Shown here one piece after another: positions 7,538 to 13,182 of a DNA stretch of 13,819 nt. The stretch is from Chloroflexota bacterium (lineage in GTDB: Bacteria; Chloroflexota; Limnocylindria; Limnocylindrales; CSP1-4): contig VBFZ01000017.1 of NCBI GenBank assembly GCA_005880805.1, forward strand, positions 21,383-35,201, read 5' to 3'. The notes beneath the pieces are model-generated. The model saw only the letters and a list, made by a program, of their open reading frames with translations. It was not told where the DNA came from and searched no databases. A program made the position numbers and the translations under genes. How positions within the stretch are numbered: the first letter of the stretch is position 1; each line of letters opens with the position of its first letter.

Positions 7538-7554
7538 GGCCGGGGTTCCCGGCC
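7538..7554 (+). repeat. Inverted repeat upstream of the FAH-family gene; candidate operator
   Basis: GGCCGGG at 7538-7544 and CCCGGCC at 7548-7554 form a perfect 7-bp inverted repeat around GTT. It ends 11 bases before the -10-like box at 7566, so it covers the -35 region of that promoter, a typical repressor position. It lies between the divergent cyclase and FAH-family genes and could control both. It could also be chance in high-GC DNA. Confidence 0.35.
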
Positions 7555-7565
7555 GTTGGCCGCCG

Positions 7566-7571
7566 TAGACT
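7566..7571 (+). promoter_or_regulatory. -10 box of the FAH-family gene (leaderless layout)
   Basis: TAGACT lies 8 bases before the ATG at 7580, which has no Shine-Dalgarno sequence, so the transcript probably begins at or within about two bases of the ATG. The same nine bases, CGTAGACTC (7564-7572), recur before hmgA at 9089-9097. Confidence 0.5.
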
Positions 7572-7579
7572 CCGGGTCC

Positions 7580-8599
7580 ATGAGGATTGCCCACGTGCGC
7601 GAGCAGTTCGCGGCGGCGGGCAGCCCGTGGCGTCTCGCCGCGGGGCTGGGAAATGGAGCGTCTCCGGTGCGCTGGCTCGATCTCGAGGTCGCCAGGCGCC
7701 GCCTCCTGGCCCAGGATCTCCGCCGTGCCCACAATTCGGCTCTCTTCCGCGCTCCGATCACCACCCTTGACGACCATCTCGCACGCGGCCTCCGCGTCGA
7801 GGCCTTGAGGGATGTCCTCGATCCCTACGAGCCGGCCGGAGACGATGACAACGCGATCTTCGAGGCCGAGGGTCTCGAGTTCGGGCCGCCGGTCCTGCGT
7901 CCCCCGAGCCTGCGCGACTTCTACGCGTTTGAGGGCCACGTGTCCACGATGTGGCGACGCCGCGGTCAGGAGGTTCCCGAGGCCTGGTACCGCCTGCCGA
8001 TCTTCTATTTCTCCAACGTCTCCGAGATCCGTGGCCCGGACGACGCCGTCTGGGCCCCGACCGGCAGCGCCGAACTGGACTACGAGCTGGAGGTGTGCGC
8101 GGTCGTCGACACGCCAGCGGTCGATCTCGATGCCGGGCGCGCCGAGGAGGCAATCGGCGGCTACACGATCCTGAACGACTGGTCGGCGCGCGACCTCCAG
8201 CGCGAGGAGACGACCGTCCGGCTCGGGCCGGCGAAGGGCAAGGACTTCGCGTCGACGATCGGGCCGTGGCTGGTGACCCCCGACGAGCTCGCCGACGCCA
8301 GGCGGGGCAAGGGCTTTGGGCTGACGATGACCGCGAGTGTCAACGGCGACGAGACCAGTCGCGGACTGTGGAGCGACGCCCATTTCTCGTTCGGCGAGAT
8401 CCTCGCGCGGGCCTCGGCAGACGCGCGGCTGCGGCCCGGCGACCTGATCGGGAGCGGAACCGTGGGAGGCGGCTGCCTGCTCGAGGTCAAGGACGAGCGG
8501 CTCGGCCGGTACCTCGAGCCGGGCGACGAGGTCGTCCTCCGGATCGAGCGACTGGGCGAGCTGCGCACAGCCGTCGTCAACAGGCCCGAACGGCGGTGA
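7580..8599 (+). CDS. Fumarylacetoacetate hydrolase family protein (probable fumarylacetoacetase)
   Basis: Protein of 339 residues with the C-terminal FAH fold. Metal and catalytic residues of the family are present: Asp113 and His120 in RDFYAFEGH, Glu169 and Glu171 in DYELEV, and Asp200 in NDWSARDLQ, plus Lys221 in KGKDF. The context, two genes before homogentisate dioxygenase, supports hydrolysis of fumarylacetoacetate to fumarate and acetoacetate, the last step of homogentisate breakdown. The FAH superfamily also includes acylpyruvases and decarboxylases, so substrate is inferred mainly from position. It is shorter than the roughly 420-residue eukaryotic enzyme and lacks its large N-terminal domain. 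The ATG at 7580 is chosen because a -10-like box ends 8 bases upstream, giving a leaderless message. The stop overlaps the GTG of the next gene by 3 bases, so translation of the two is probably coupled. Confidence 0.85.
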   Translation: MRIAHVREQFAAAGSPWRLAAGLGNGASPVRWLDLEVARRRLLAQDLRRAHNSALFRAPITTLDDHLARGLRVEALRDVLDPYEPAGDDDNAIFEAEGLEFGPPVLRPPSLRDFYAFEGHVSTMWRRRGQEVPEAWYRLPIFYFSNVSEIRGPDDAVWAPTGSAELDYELEVCAVVDTPAVDLDAGRAEEAIGGYTILNDWSARDLQREETTVRLGPAKGKDFASTIGPWLVTPDELADARRGKGFGLTMTASVNGDETSRGLWSDAHFSFGEILARASADARLRPGDLIGSGTVGGGCLLEVKDERLGRYLEPGDEVVLRIERLGELRTAVVNRPERR

Positions 8600-9093
8600 T
8601 CACGATCGCGCGCATGACCACCGACGACTGGCCCGCGGTCGAGGAGATCTACCGGCAGGGGATTGCGACCGGGGATGCGACGCTCGAGATCGACACACCC
8701 GAATGGGAGGCCTGGGATCGAGCCCACCGGGCTGACTGTCGCCTGGTCGCCCGCGCCGACGGTGCGATCGTTGGCTGGGTCGCGCTGACGCCCTACTCCG
8801 CGCGGCAGGTCTACCAGGGTGTTGCCTGGGAGAGCGTGTACGTGGCGGAGACCGCGCGCGGCCACGGCGTCGGCCGGCGACTGCTGGAGGGCCTCATCGA
8901 GGCGTCGGAGGCGGCCGGCGTCTGGACCCTGCTGGCGGGAGTCCTCGTCGAGAACGGCGCGAGCCTCGCCGCGCATGAGCGCGCCGGCTTCCGGCGTGTC
9001 GGTGTCCAGGAGCGGATCGGGCGGGATCGCCTCGGTCGCTGGCGTGACGTCGTCCTGATGGAGCGCCGGAGCACGTCGGCCGGCGCGTCGTAG
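8596..9093 (+). CDS. GNAT-family N-acetyltransferase (phosphinothricin acetyltransferase-like)
   Basis: Cytoplasmic acetyl-CoA-dependent transferase of 165 residues. The pantetheine/pyrophosphate loop is seen as RGHGVGRRLL (residues 88-97), following ESVYVAETA. The C-terminal half (NGASLAAHERAGFRRVG and the final WRDVVLMER strand) resembles Pat/YwnH-type acetyltransferases, which acetylate small amines such as phosphinothricin or amino-acid analogues. The natural substrate cannot be told. The start is the GTG at 8596, overlapping the FAH-family stop (GTGA), which suggests translational coupling; an ATG at 8614 is an alternative. The TAG stop lies inside the -10-like box of the hmgA leader. 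Its place between two homogentisate-pathway genes may mean a detoxifying or modifying role in that pathway, but this is inference. Confidence 0.8.
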   Translation: MITIARMTTDDWPAVEEIYRQGIATGDATLEIDTPEWEAWDRAHRADCRLVARADGAIVGWVALTPYSARQVYQGVAWESVYVAETARGHGVGRRLLEGLIEASEAAGVWTLLAGVLVENGASLAAHERAGFRRVGVQERIGRDRLGRWRDVVLMERRSTSAGAS

Positions 9094-9096
9094 ACT
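9091..9096 (+). promoter_or_regulatory. Possible -10 box of an internal promoter for hmgA
   Basis: TAGACT, within the nonamer CGTAGACTC at 9089-9097, overlaps the stop codon of the GNAT gene. The identical nonamer precedes the FAH-family gene. Transcripts starting here would have a leader of about 80 bases carrying the decanucleotide repeats. Confidence 0.3.
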
Positions 9097-9110
9097 CGGC
9101 GCCGAGCGAG

Positions 9111-9157
9111 GAGGCCCGAGGAGGCCCGAGGAGGCCCGAAGGGCCCGAAGGCCCGAG
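9111..9157 (+). repeat. Tandem decanucleotide repeats in the hmgA leader
   Basis: GAGGCCCGAG occurs at 9111-9120 and 9121-9130, and with one change (final A) at 9131-9140. Two shortened copies follow: GGGCCCGAA at 9141-9149 and GGCCCGAG at 9150-9157. The array lies wholly between the GNAT stop and the hmgA ribosome binding site. Each unit contains a GAGG or GGG core, and the shortened copies suggest slippage. Confidence 0.8.
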
Positions 9158-9182
9158 GAGCGGCAGGAGCTCGGAGGAGGTC

Positions 9183-10409
9183 ATGTACTACGTCCGCCGC
9201 GGCCAGGTCCCGCAGCAGCGCCACACGCAGCTCAGGTCCGCCGACGGCCGGCTGTACGCGGAGGAACTGTTCGGCGTGGAAGGCTTCGTCGGCCGCAGCA
9301 GCCTGCTCTATCACCAGCTGCCGCCCACGCAGACGCACAAGGTGGAGCTGGTCCGGGAGGTCGAACTGATCGCCGTCGGCGAGGACCAGCCACATCGCCA
9401 TCACCTGACAAAGACCGACCAGATCCCGGCCCACGGAGACGCGGTCACCGGGCGAATTCCTCTGTACTTCAACGCCGACGTCGTGTTCGGCGTCGCGCGA
9501 CCGGGCGGGCCGATGCCACCCGGCACCTTCTATCGCAACGGCGAGGGCGACGAGGTGATCTTCGTCCACGAGGGCGAGGGCGTCTTCGAATCGATCTTCG
9601 GGTCGCTGCGCTACGGCCCGGGCGACTACATCGTCATCCCCATCGGGACGACCTGGCGCCTGGAGCCAGAGGACGGCTCGGCGCACCGCCTGTTGTGGCT
9701 CGAGACGCCCGGCGAGATCGAGCCGCCCCGCCGCTACCGCAACGACTACGGCCAGCTGCTCGAACACGCGCCCTACTACCAGCGCGACATCCGGCCGCCC
9801 GACGAGGTCCCCCCGCACACGCAGGAGGGCGACTTCGTCATCCACGTCAAGACGCGCGGCCGCGTGACGGCCTACCACTACCGTCACCATCCGTTCGACC
9901 TGGTGGGCTGGGACGGCTACCTGTGGCCGTTCATCTTCAACATCGGCAACTTCCAGCCGATCACCGGCCGGGTCCACCAGCCGCCGCCCGTCCACCAGAC
10001 GTTCCAGGGTCGCAACTTCGTGCTGTGCTCGTTCGTGCCCCGCAAGTTCGACTACCACCCCCTTGCGATTCCGGCCCCCTACAACCACTCGAACATCAAC
10101 AGCGACGAGGTCATCTACTACGTAGCCGGCAATTTCATGAGCCGGCGGGGGGTCGAGATCTCCTCGTTCACGGTGCACCCGGCCGGCATCCCGCATGGGC
10201 CGCATCCCGGCACCGTGGAAGCCTCGATCGGAAAGGAGGGCACGGAGGAGCTGGCCGTCATGGTCGATACGTTCCATCCGCTCTACTTCACGAAGCAGGC
10301 CCTCGAGCTCGACGACCCGGCCTATCCCTATTCCTGGCTTCCCGGGGAGGACGCGCAGCGGGAAGCGTCAGAGCTCGCGGAGCGAGGACCGGAGGCGTTT
10401 CCGGACTGA
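9183..10409 (+). CDS. hmgA: Homogentisate 1,2-dioxygenase
   Basis: Fe(II)-dependent cytoplasmic ring-cleaving enzyme that turns homogentisate into maleylacetoacetate. At 408 residues it is of the shorter bacterial type, with two cupin-like halves; the second holds the active site. The iron-site region is visible: His302 in YNHSNINSDE, Asp308/Glu309 next, and His338 in IPHGPHPG, with His332 just before. The segments GYLWPFIFNIGNFQPITGRVH and FVPRKFDYHP (here in short form) are typical of the family. The ATG at 9183 follows GGAGGAGG at 9173-9180; pairing through the first GGAGG gives a 5-base spacing. Upstream lie a tandem repeat array and a possible internal promoter. HppD supplies its substrate and the FAH-family protein acts two steps later. 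The His-to-Glu spacing is one residue longer than in the human enzyme. Confidence 0.93.
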   Translation: MYYVRRGQVPQQRHTQLRSADGRLYAEELFGVEGFVGRSSLLYHQLPPTQTHKVELVREVELIAVGEDQPHRHHLTKTDQIPAHGDAVTGRIPLYFNADVVFGVARPGGPMPPGTFYRNGEGDEVIFVHEGEGVFESIFGSLRYGPGDYIVIPIGTTWRLEPEDGSAHRLLWLETPGEIEPPRRYRNDYGQLLEHAPYYQRDIRPPDEVPPHTQEGDFVIHVKTRGRVTAYHYRHHPFDLVGWDGYLWPFIFNIGNFQPITGRVHQPPPVHQTFQGRNFVLCSFVPRKFDYHPLAIPAPYNHSNINSDEVIYYVAGNFMSRRGVEISSFTVHPAGIPHGPHPGTVEASIGKEGTEELAVMVDTFHPLYFTKQALELDDPAYPYSWLPGEDAQREASELAERGPEAFPD

Positions 10410-10442
10410 GCGTCCTGCCCGTGCGGCGATTGCGCGTGCGCC

Positions 10443-10448
10443 TACAAT
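10443..10448 (+). promoter_or_regulatory. -10 box of the amino-acid ABC transporter operon
   Basis: TACAAT is a near-consensus -10 sequence located 34 bases after the hmgA stop. It is 8 bases before a GTG at 10457 and 67 bases before the lipoprotein ATG. No good -35 box is seen at 16-18 bases. It suggests the transporter operon has its own promoter. Confidence 0.5.
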
Positions 10449-10456
10449 GTCCGGCC

Positions 10457-10519
10457 GTGGAGGAGGTCCGCCGCGCCGGGGGCGGCCGAAAGCCGAATCT
10501 GAGGAGAGACAGACCATGA
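10457..10519 (+). CDS. Possible Arg-rich upstream ORF (leader peptide, 20 aa)
   Basis: A GTG 8 bases after the TACAAT box opens a 20-codon frame that ends in TGA at 10517-10519, overlapping the ATG of the binding-protein gene as ATGA. The spacing from the -10 box fits leaderless translation. Six of 20 codons are Arg (residues 5, 6, 11, 16, 17, 19), three of them AGG/AGA/AGA, which should be rare in such GC-rich DNA. The AGG AGA pair coincides with the Shine-Dalgarno sequence of the next gene. A possible hairpin (CCGCC at 10468-10472 with GGCGG at 10481-10485) lies inside the frame. This resembles a leader-peptide control arrangement for an amino-acid transporter. High GC content inflates Arg in random frames, so the peptide may not be real. 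Confidence 0.35.
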   Translation: MEEVRRAGGGRKPNLRRDRP

Positions 10520-11442
10520 CACTGAGGCGCCTTGCGCCCGTCCTGCTTTTTGTCGCCCTGCTGGCCGGCTGCACGGGGGCCGCGTCGCCGAGCCCCGCCG
10601 CGCCGAGCACGGCGCCATCCCCGTCGCCCGCGCCGAGTCCATCGCCGAGCCCAACTCCCGTGGCGACCGTGCCCAATGAGCAGCTCATCCTGGCCGGCAA
10701 CCTGTTCGTCTGCTCGGACATCCCGTATCCGCCCCAGGAGTTCTTTGACGAGCAGGGCAACCCGACCGGTTCAGACATCGACATCGGCGCGGAGATCGCC
10801 AAGCGCCTCGGGCTGCAATTTCACGTAGAGAACACGGTCTTCAACACGATCATTCCGGCGCTGACGGGCAACAAGTGCGACATCATCATCAGCGCCCAGA
10901 ACATCACGCCCGACCGGCTGAAGCAGGTCGACATGATCCCGTTCTTCCAGGCGGGCCAGTCCTTCGTGGTCGCCAAGGGCAATCCCAAGGCGATCAACAC
11001 GACCGACGATCTCTGCGGTAAGGCGATCGCTTCCGAAAGCGGAACTACCGAGAGCGACTACATCAAAGGGACCGGCGACTACAAGGGCAAGGGCCTGTCG
11101 ATGGCGTGCACGGACAAGGGCAAAAGTCCGATCGACCTCAAGGAGTTCGAGAAAGACAGCGACGCACTTCTTGCGCTGTCCGCCGGGCAAGTGGACGCCT
11201 ACTTCGCGGACTCGCCGGTCGCCGGTTACTACACCGTCAAGCAGCCGGATCAGTTCCAACTGTCAGGCGTGCCGCCGCTCGAGACCGCCAAGGAGGGCAT
11301 CAGCGTGGCCAAGGACAAGACGGCTCTTCGCGACGCCGTCAAGGCGGCGCTGATCTCGATGATCAACGACGGCGCGTACGGGACGATCCTCAAGAAGTAC
11401 GGCGTCGAAACCGGAGCGATTCAGGCGAGCGACATCAAGTAG
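10516..11442 (+). CDS. Amino-acid ABC transporter substrate-binding lipoprotein (SBP_bac_3)
   Basis: Extracytoplasmic lipoprotein of 308 residues that captures a polar amino acid for the permease/ATPase encoded downstream. A lipobox LLAGC with Cys19 ends the signal peptide, and residues about 22-50 form a Ser/Pro/Ala linker to the membrane. The type 3 solute-binding domain spans about 55-300: SAQNITPDR supplies Arg134, expected to hold the substrate carboxylate, and DAYFADSP supplies Asp232, expected to hold the amino group. Cys167 and Cys198 sit where many relatives form a disulfide; Cys66 and Cys121 may make a second, which fits an exported protein. The start is the ATG at 10516, with AGGAG at 10502-10506, 9 bases upstream. 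The exact amino acid cannot be read from the sequence. It is the first structural gene of a three-gene operon, preceded by a possible leader ORF. Confidence 0.92.
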   Translation: MTLRRLAPVLLFVALLAGCTGAASPSPAAPSTAPSPSPAPSPSPSPTPVATVPNEQLILAGNLFVCSDIPYPPQEFFDEQGNPTGSDIDIGAEIAKRLGLQFHVENTVFNTIIPALTGNKCDIIISAQNITPDRLKQVDMIPFFQAGQSFVVAKGNPKAINTTDDLCGKAIASESGTTESDYIKGTGDYKGKGLSMACTDKGKSPIDLKEFEKDSDALLALSAGQVDAYFADSPVAGYYTVKQPDQFQLSGVPPLETAKEGISVAKDKTALRDAVKAALISMINDGAYGTILKKYGVETGAIQASDIK

Positions 11443-11459
11443 CCCTGGAGGCAACCCGT

Positions 11460-12362
11460 TTGGGGCGAGCGGTCCCATCCTCGCGCGTCCTCCGGCCGGC
11501 ATCGGCGCTGGCCGGAGGGCTCGCGCTCGTTCTCGCCGGGTGCGGCCCGAGCTCCTATCAGTACAACTGGAACATCCTCGTCGATTCGGTCATCCGGCCC
11601 GATGGGCAAATCCTGTCGGGCATCTGGCTGACGCTGTCCATCTCCATCGTCAGCCAGATCATCGGCATCGTGCTCGGCGTCTTTGGGGCGCTGGGCAAGA
11701 TGTCGAGAATCGCGCCGATCCGCTGGATTGCGAACGTCTACATCTGGTTCTTCCGCGGCACGCCGCTGCTCGTTCAGATCACGTTCATCTTCTTCGGGCT
11801 CGGCGTGACGCGGATCTATCAGTGGCCGCCGATCAATCTGCTGGGAGTTTCGATTCCGGGGTCGATCCAGGCTGGCATCTTCGCGCTCGGTCTCAATGAG
11901 GGTGCCTACATGTCCGAGATCGTGCGGGCCGGCATCCTGTCGATCGATCCAGGCCAGCTCGAAGCGGCCAAGTCTCTGGGCATGACGTACGGCAAGGCGA
12001 TGCGCCGGATCATCCTCCCCCAAGCCGCGCGCGTGATCGTTCCTCCGCTCGGCAACGAGTTCAACAACATGCTCAAGACGACGTCGCTCCTGGTGATCAT
12101 TTCCGTCCCCGAGCTGTACGTGACCTTCTCACGGAAGAACGCCAGCGGTCCGACGGTGTTCCACCCGTTCGAGCTCTTCCTCGCGGCGGCAGTGTGGTAC
12201 CTCGTGCTGACTACGATCTGGGGCGTGATCCAGGCGTACATCGAGCGGCGACTCGCGAAGGGCGTCGCAGGCACGCCCGCCACTGGCGGGGTGAGCCTTC
12301 GCGAGCGCCTGTTCGGTGGCCGGCGCCCCGAAGGGGCTCCACAGGGCAGCGGGGGTCGCTGA
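11460..12362 (+). CDS. Polar amino-acid ABC transporter permease with lipobox-like N-terminus
   Basis: Inner-membrane permease of 300 residues of the His/Glu/Gln/Arg/opine family (BPD_transp_1). The core, about residues 50-265, holds GIWLTLSISIVSQIIG, the FRGTPLLVQ motif (98-106) and the EAA loop at 168-188 (EAAKSLGMTYGKAMRRI), which contacts the ATPase. As the only permease it probably forms a homodimer. The start is a TTG at 11460, because GGAGG at 11447-11451 lies 8 bases upstream and no other plausible start exists before the core. The resulting N-terminus is a basic and hydrophobic segment ending in LVLAGC (Cys28), which looks like a lipoprotein signal peptide and is unusual for a permease. 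The C-terminal 35 residues are hydrophilic and Gly/Arg-rich. It lies 17 bases after the lipoprotein gene and 1 base before the ATPase gene. Confidence 0.9.
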   Translation: MGRAVPSSRVLRPASALAGGLALVLAGCGPSSYQYNWNILVDSVIRPDGQILSGIWLTLSISIVSQIIGIVLGVFGALGKMSRIAPIRWIANVYIWFFRGTPLLVQITFIFFGLGVTRIYQWPPINLLGVSIPGSIQAGIFALGLNEGAYMSEIVRAGILSIDPGQLEAAKSLGMTYGKAMRRIILPQAARVIVPPLGNEFNNMLKTTSLLVIISVPELYVTFSRKNASGPTVFHPFELFLAAAVWYLVLTTIWGVIQAYIERRLAKGVAGTPATGGVSLRERLFGGRRPEGAPQGSGGR

Positions 12363-12363
12363 G

Positions 12364-13182
12364 ATGGTGAAAGTCGGCGACGATCTGCTCGCGGCCATCG
12401 GCGGTCTCCCCGCCGCGACATCACCGCTCGTCGTCGAGGCCGAGGGCATCCACAAGTGGTTCGGGCGTCAACACGCTCTCAAGGGTGTTTCATTGACCGT
12501 CAGGCGACAGGAGGTCGTCGTCGTCATCGGGCCATCCGGGTCCGGCAAAACGACGTTCATTCGATGCGTCAACCACCTCGAGAAGATCGAGGAGGGGCGG
12601 ATCAAGGTCAACGGACACCTCATCGGCTACCAGGAGGTGGACGGGCGCCTCAAGGAGGATCGCGAGAAGAACATCGCACTTCAGCGACGCGAGATCGGGA
12701 TGGTCTTTCAGCGCTTCAACCTGTTCCCGCACAAGACCGCTCTCGAGAACGTCACGGAGGCGCCCATCCAGGTGCGCGGCATCAGGGAAGACGAAGCCAA
12801 GGCCCTTGGCATGGCGATCCTCGCACGGGTAGGTCTCGCGCACCGGGCCGACGCCTATCCCGTGCAGCTGTCCGGCGGCCAGCAGCAGCGCGTCGCGATC
12901 GCGCGAGCGCTCGCCATGAAGCCCGCGCTGATGCTGTTCGATGAGCCAACCTCGGCGCTCGATCCGGAGATGATCGGCGAGGTTCTCGAGGTCATGAAGG
13001 AGCTGGCCCGCGAGGGCATGACGATGATCGTCGTCAGCCACGAGATGGGCTTCGCGCGTGAGGTCGCCGATCGCATGGTGATGATGGATGACGGGCGGAT
13101 TCTCGAGGAGGGCACGCCGGAGCATTTCTTCGAGAATCCCCAGCAGGAGCGGACGCAGGCGTTCCTCTCGAAGATCCTGTGA
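12364..13182 (+). CDS. Amino-acid ABC transporter ATP-binding protein
   Basis: Cytoplasmic ATPase of 272 residues that powers the adjacent importer. All nucleotide-binding motifs are intact: Walker A GPSGSGKTT (56-64), Q-loop Gln116 in VFQRFNLFPH, signature LSGGQ (169-173), Walker B LMLFDEP with catalytic Glu194, D-loop SALD, and switch His226 in VVSHEMGFA. The sequence PHKTALENV after the Q-loop and the final EEGTPEHFFENPQ are typical of the GlnQ/HisP (polar amino acid) group. About 20 extra residues precede the domain. The start is the ATG at 12364, one base after the permease stop, so translation is probably coupled; upstream frame extension to 12316 would overlap the permease gene and lacks support. 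The stop directly abuts the stop of the converging exporter gene, with no terminator between them. Confidence 0.95.
   Translation: MVKVGDDLLAAIGGLPAATSPLVVEAEGIHKWFGRQHALKGVSLTVRRQEVVVVIGPSGSGKTTFIRCVNHLEKIEEGRIKVNGHLIGYQEVDGRLKEDREKNIALQRREIGMVFQRFNLFPHKTALENVTEAPIQVRGIREDEAKALGMAILARVGLAHRADAYPVQLSGGQQQRVAIARALAMKPALMLFDEPTSALDPEMIGEVLEVMKELAREGMTMIVVSHEMGFAREVADRMVMMDDGRILEEGTPEHFFENPQQERTQAFLSKIL

Noticed and set aside
8811..10277. Minus-strand open frame of 488 codons lying opposite hmgA
   Set aside because: It is antisense to a clear dioxygenase gene; its product is Asp/Val/Arg-rich with no family resemblance, as expected opposite GC-ending codons.
11106..11459. Upstream extension of the permease frame into the lipoprotein gene (a binding-protein/permease fusion)
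   Set aside because: The extension is out of frame with the lipoprotein gene, is Arg-rich and featureless, and the TTG at 11460 has its own good ribosome site.
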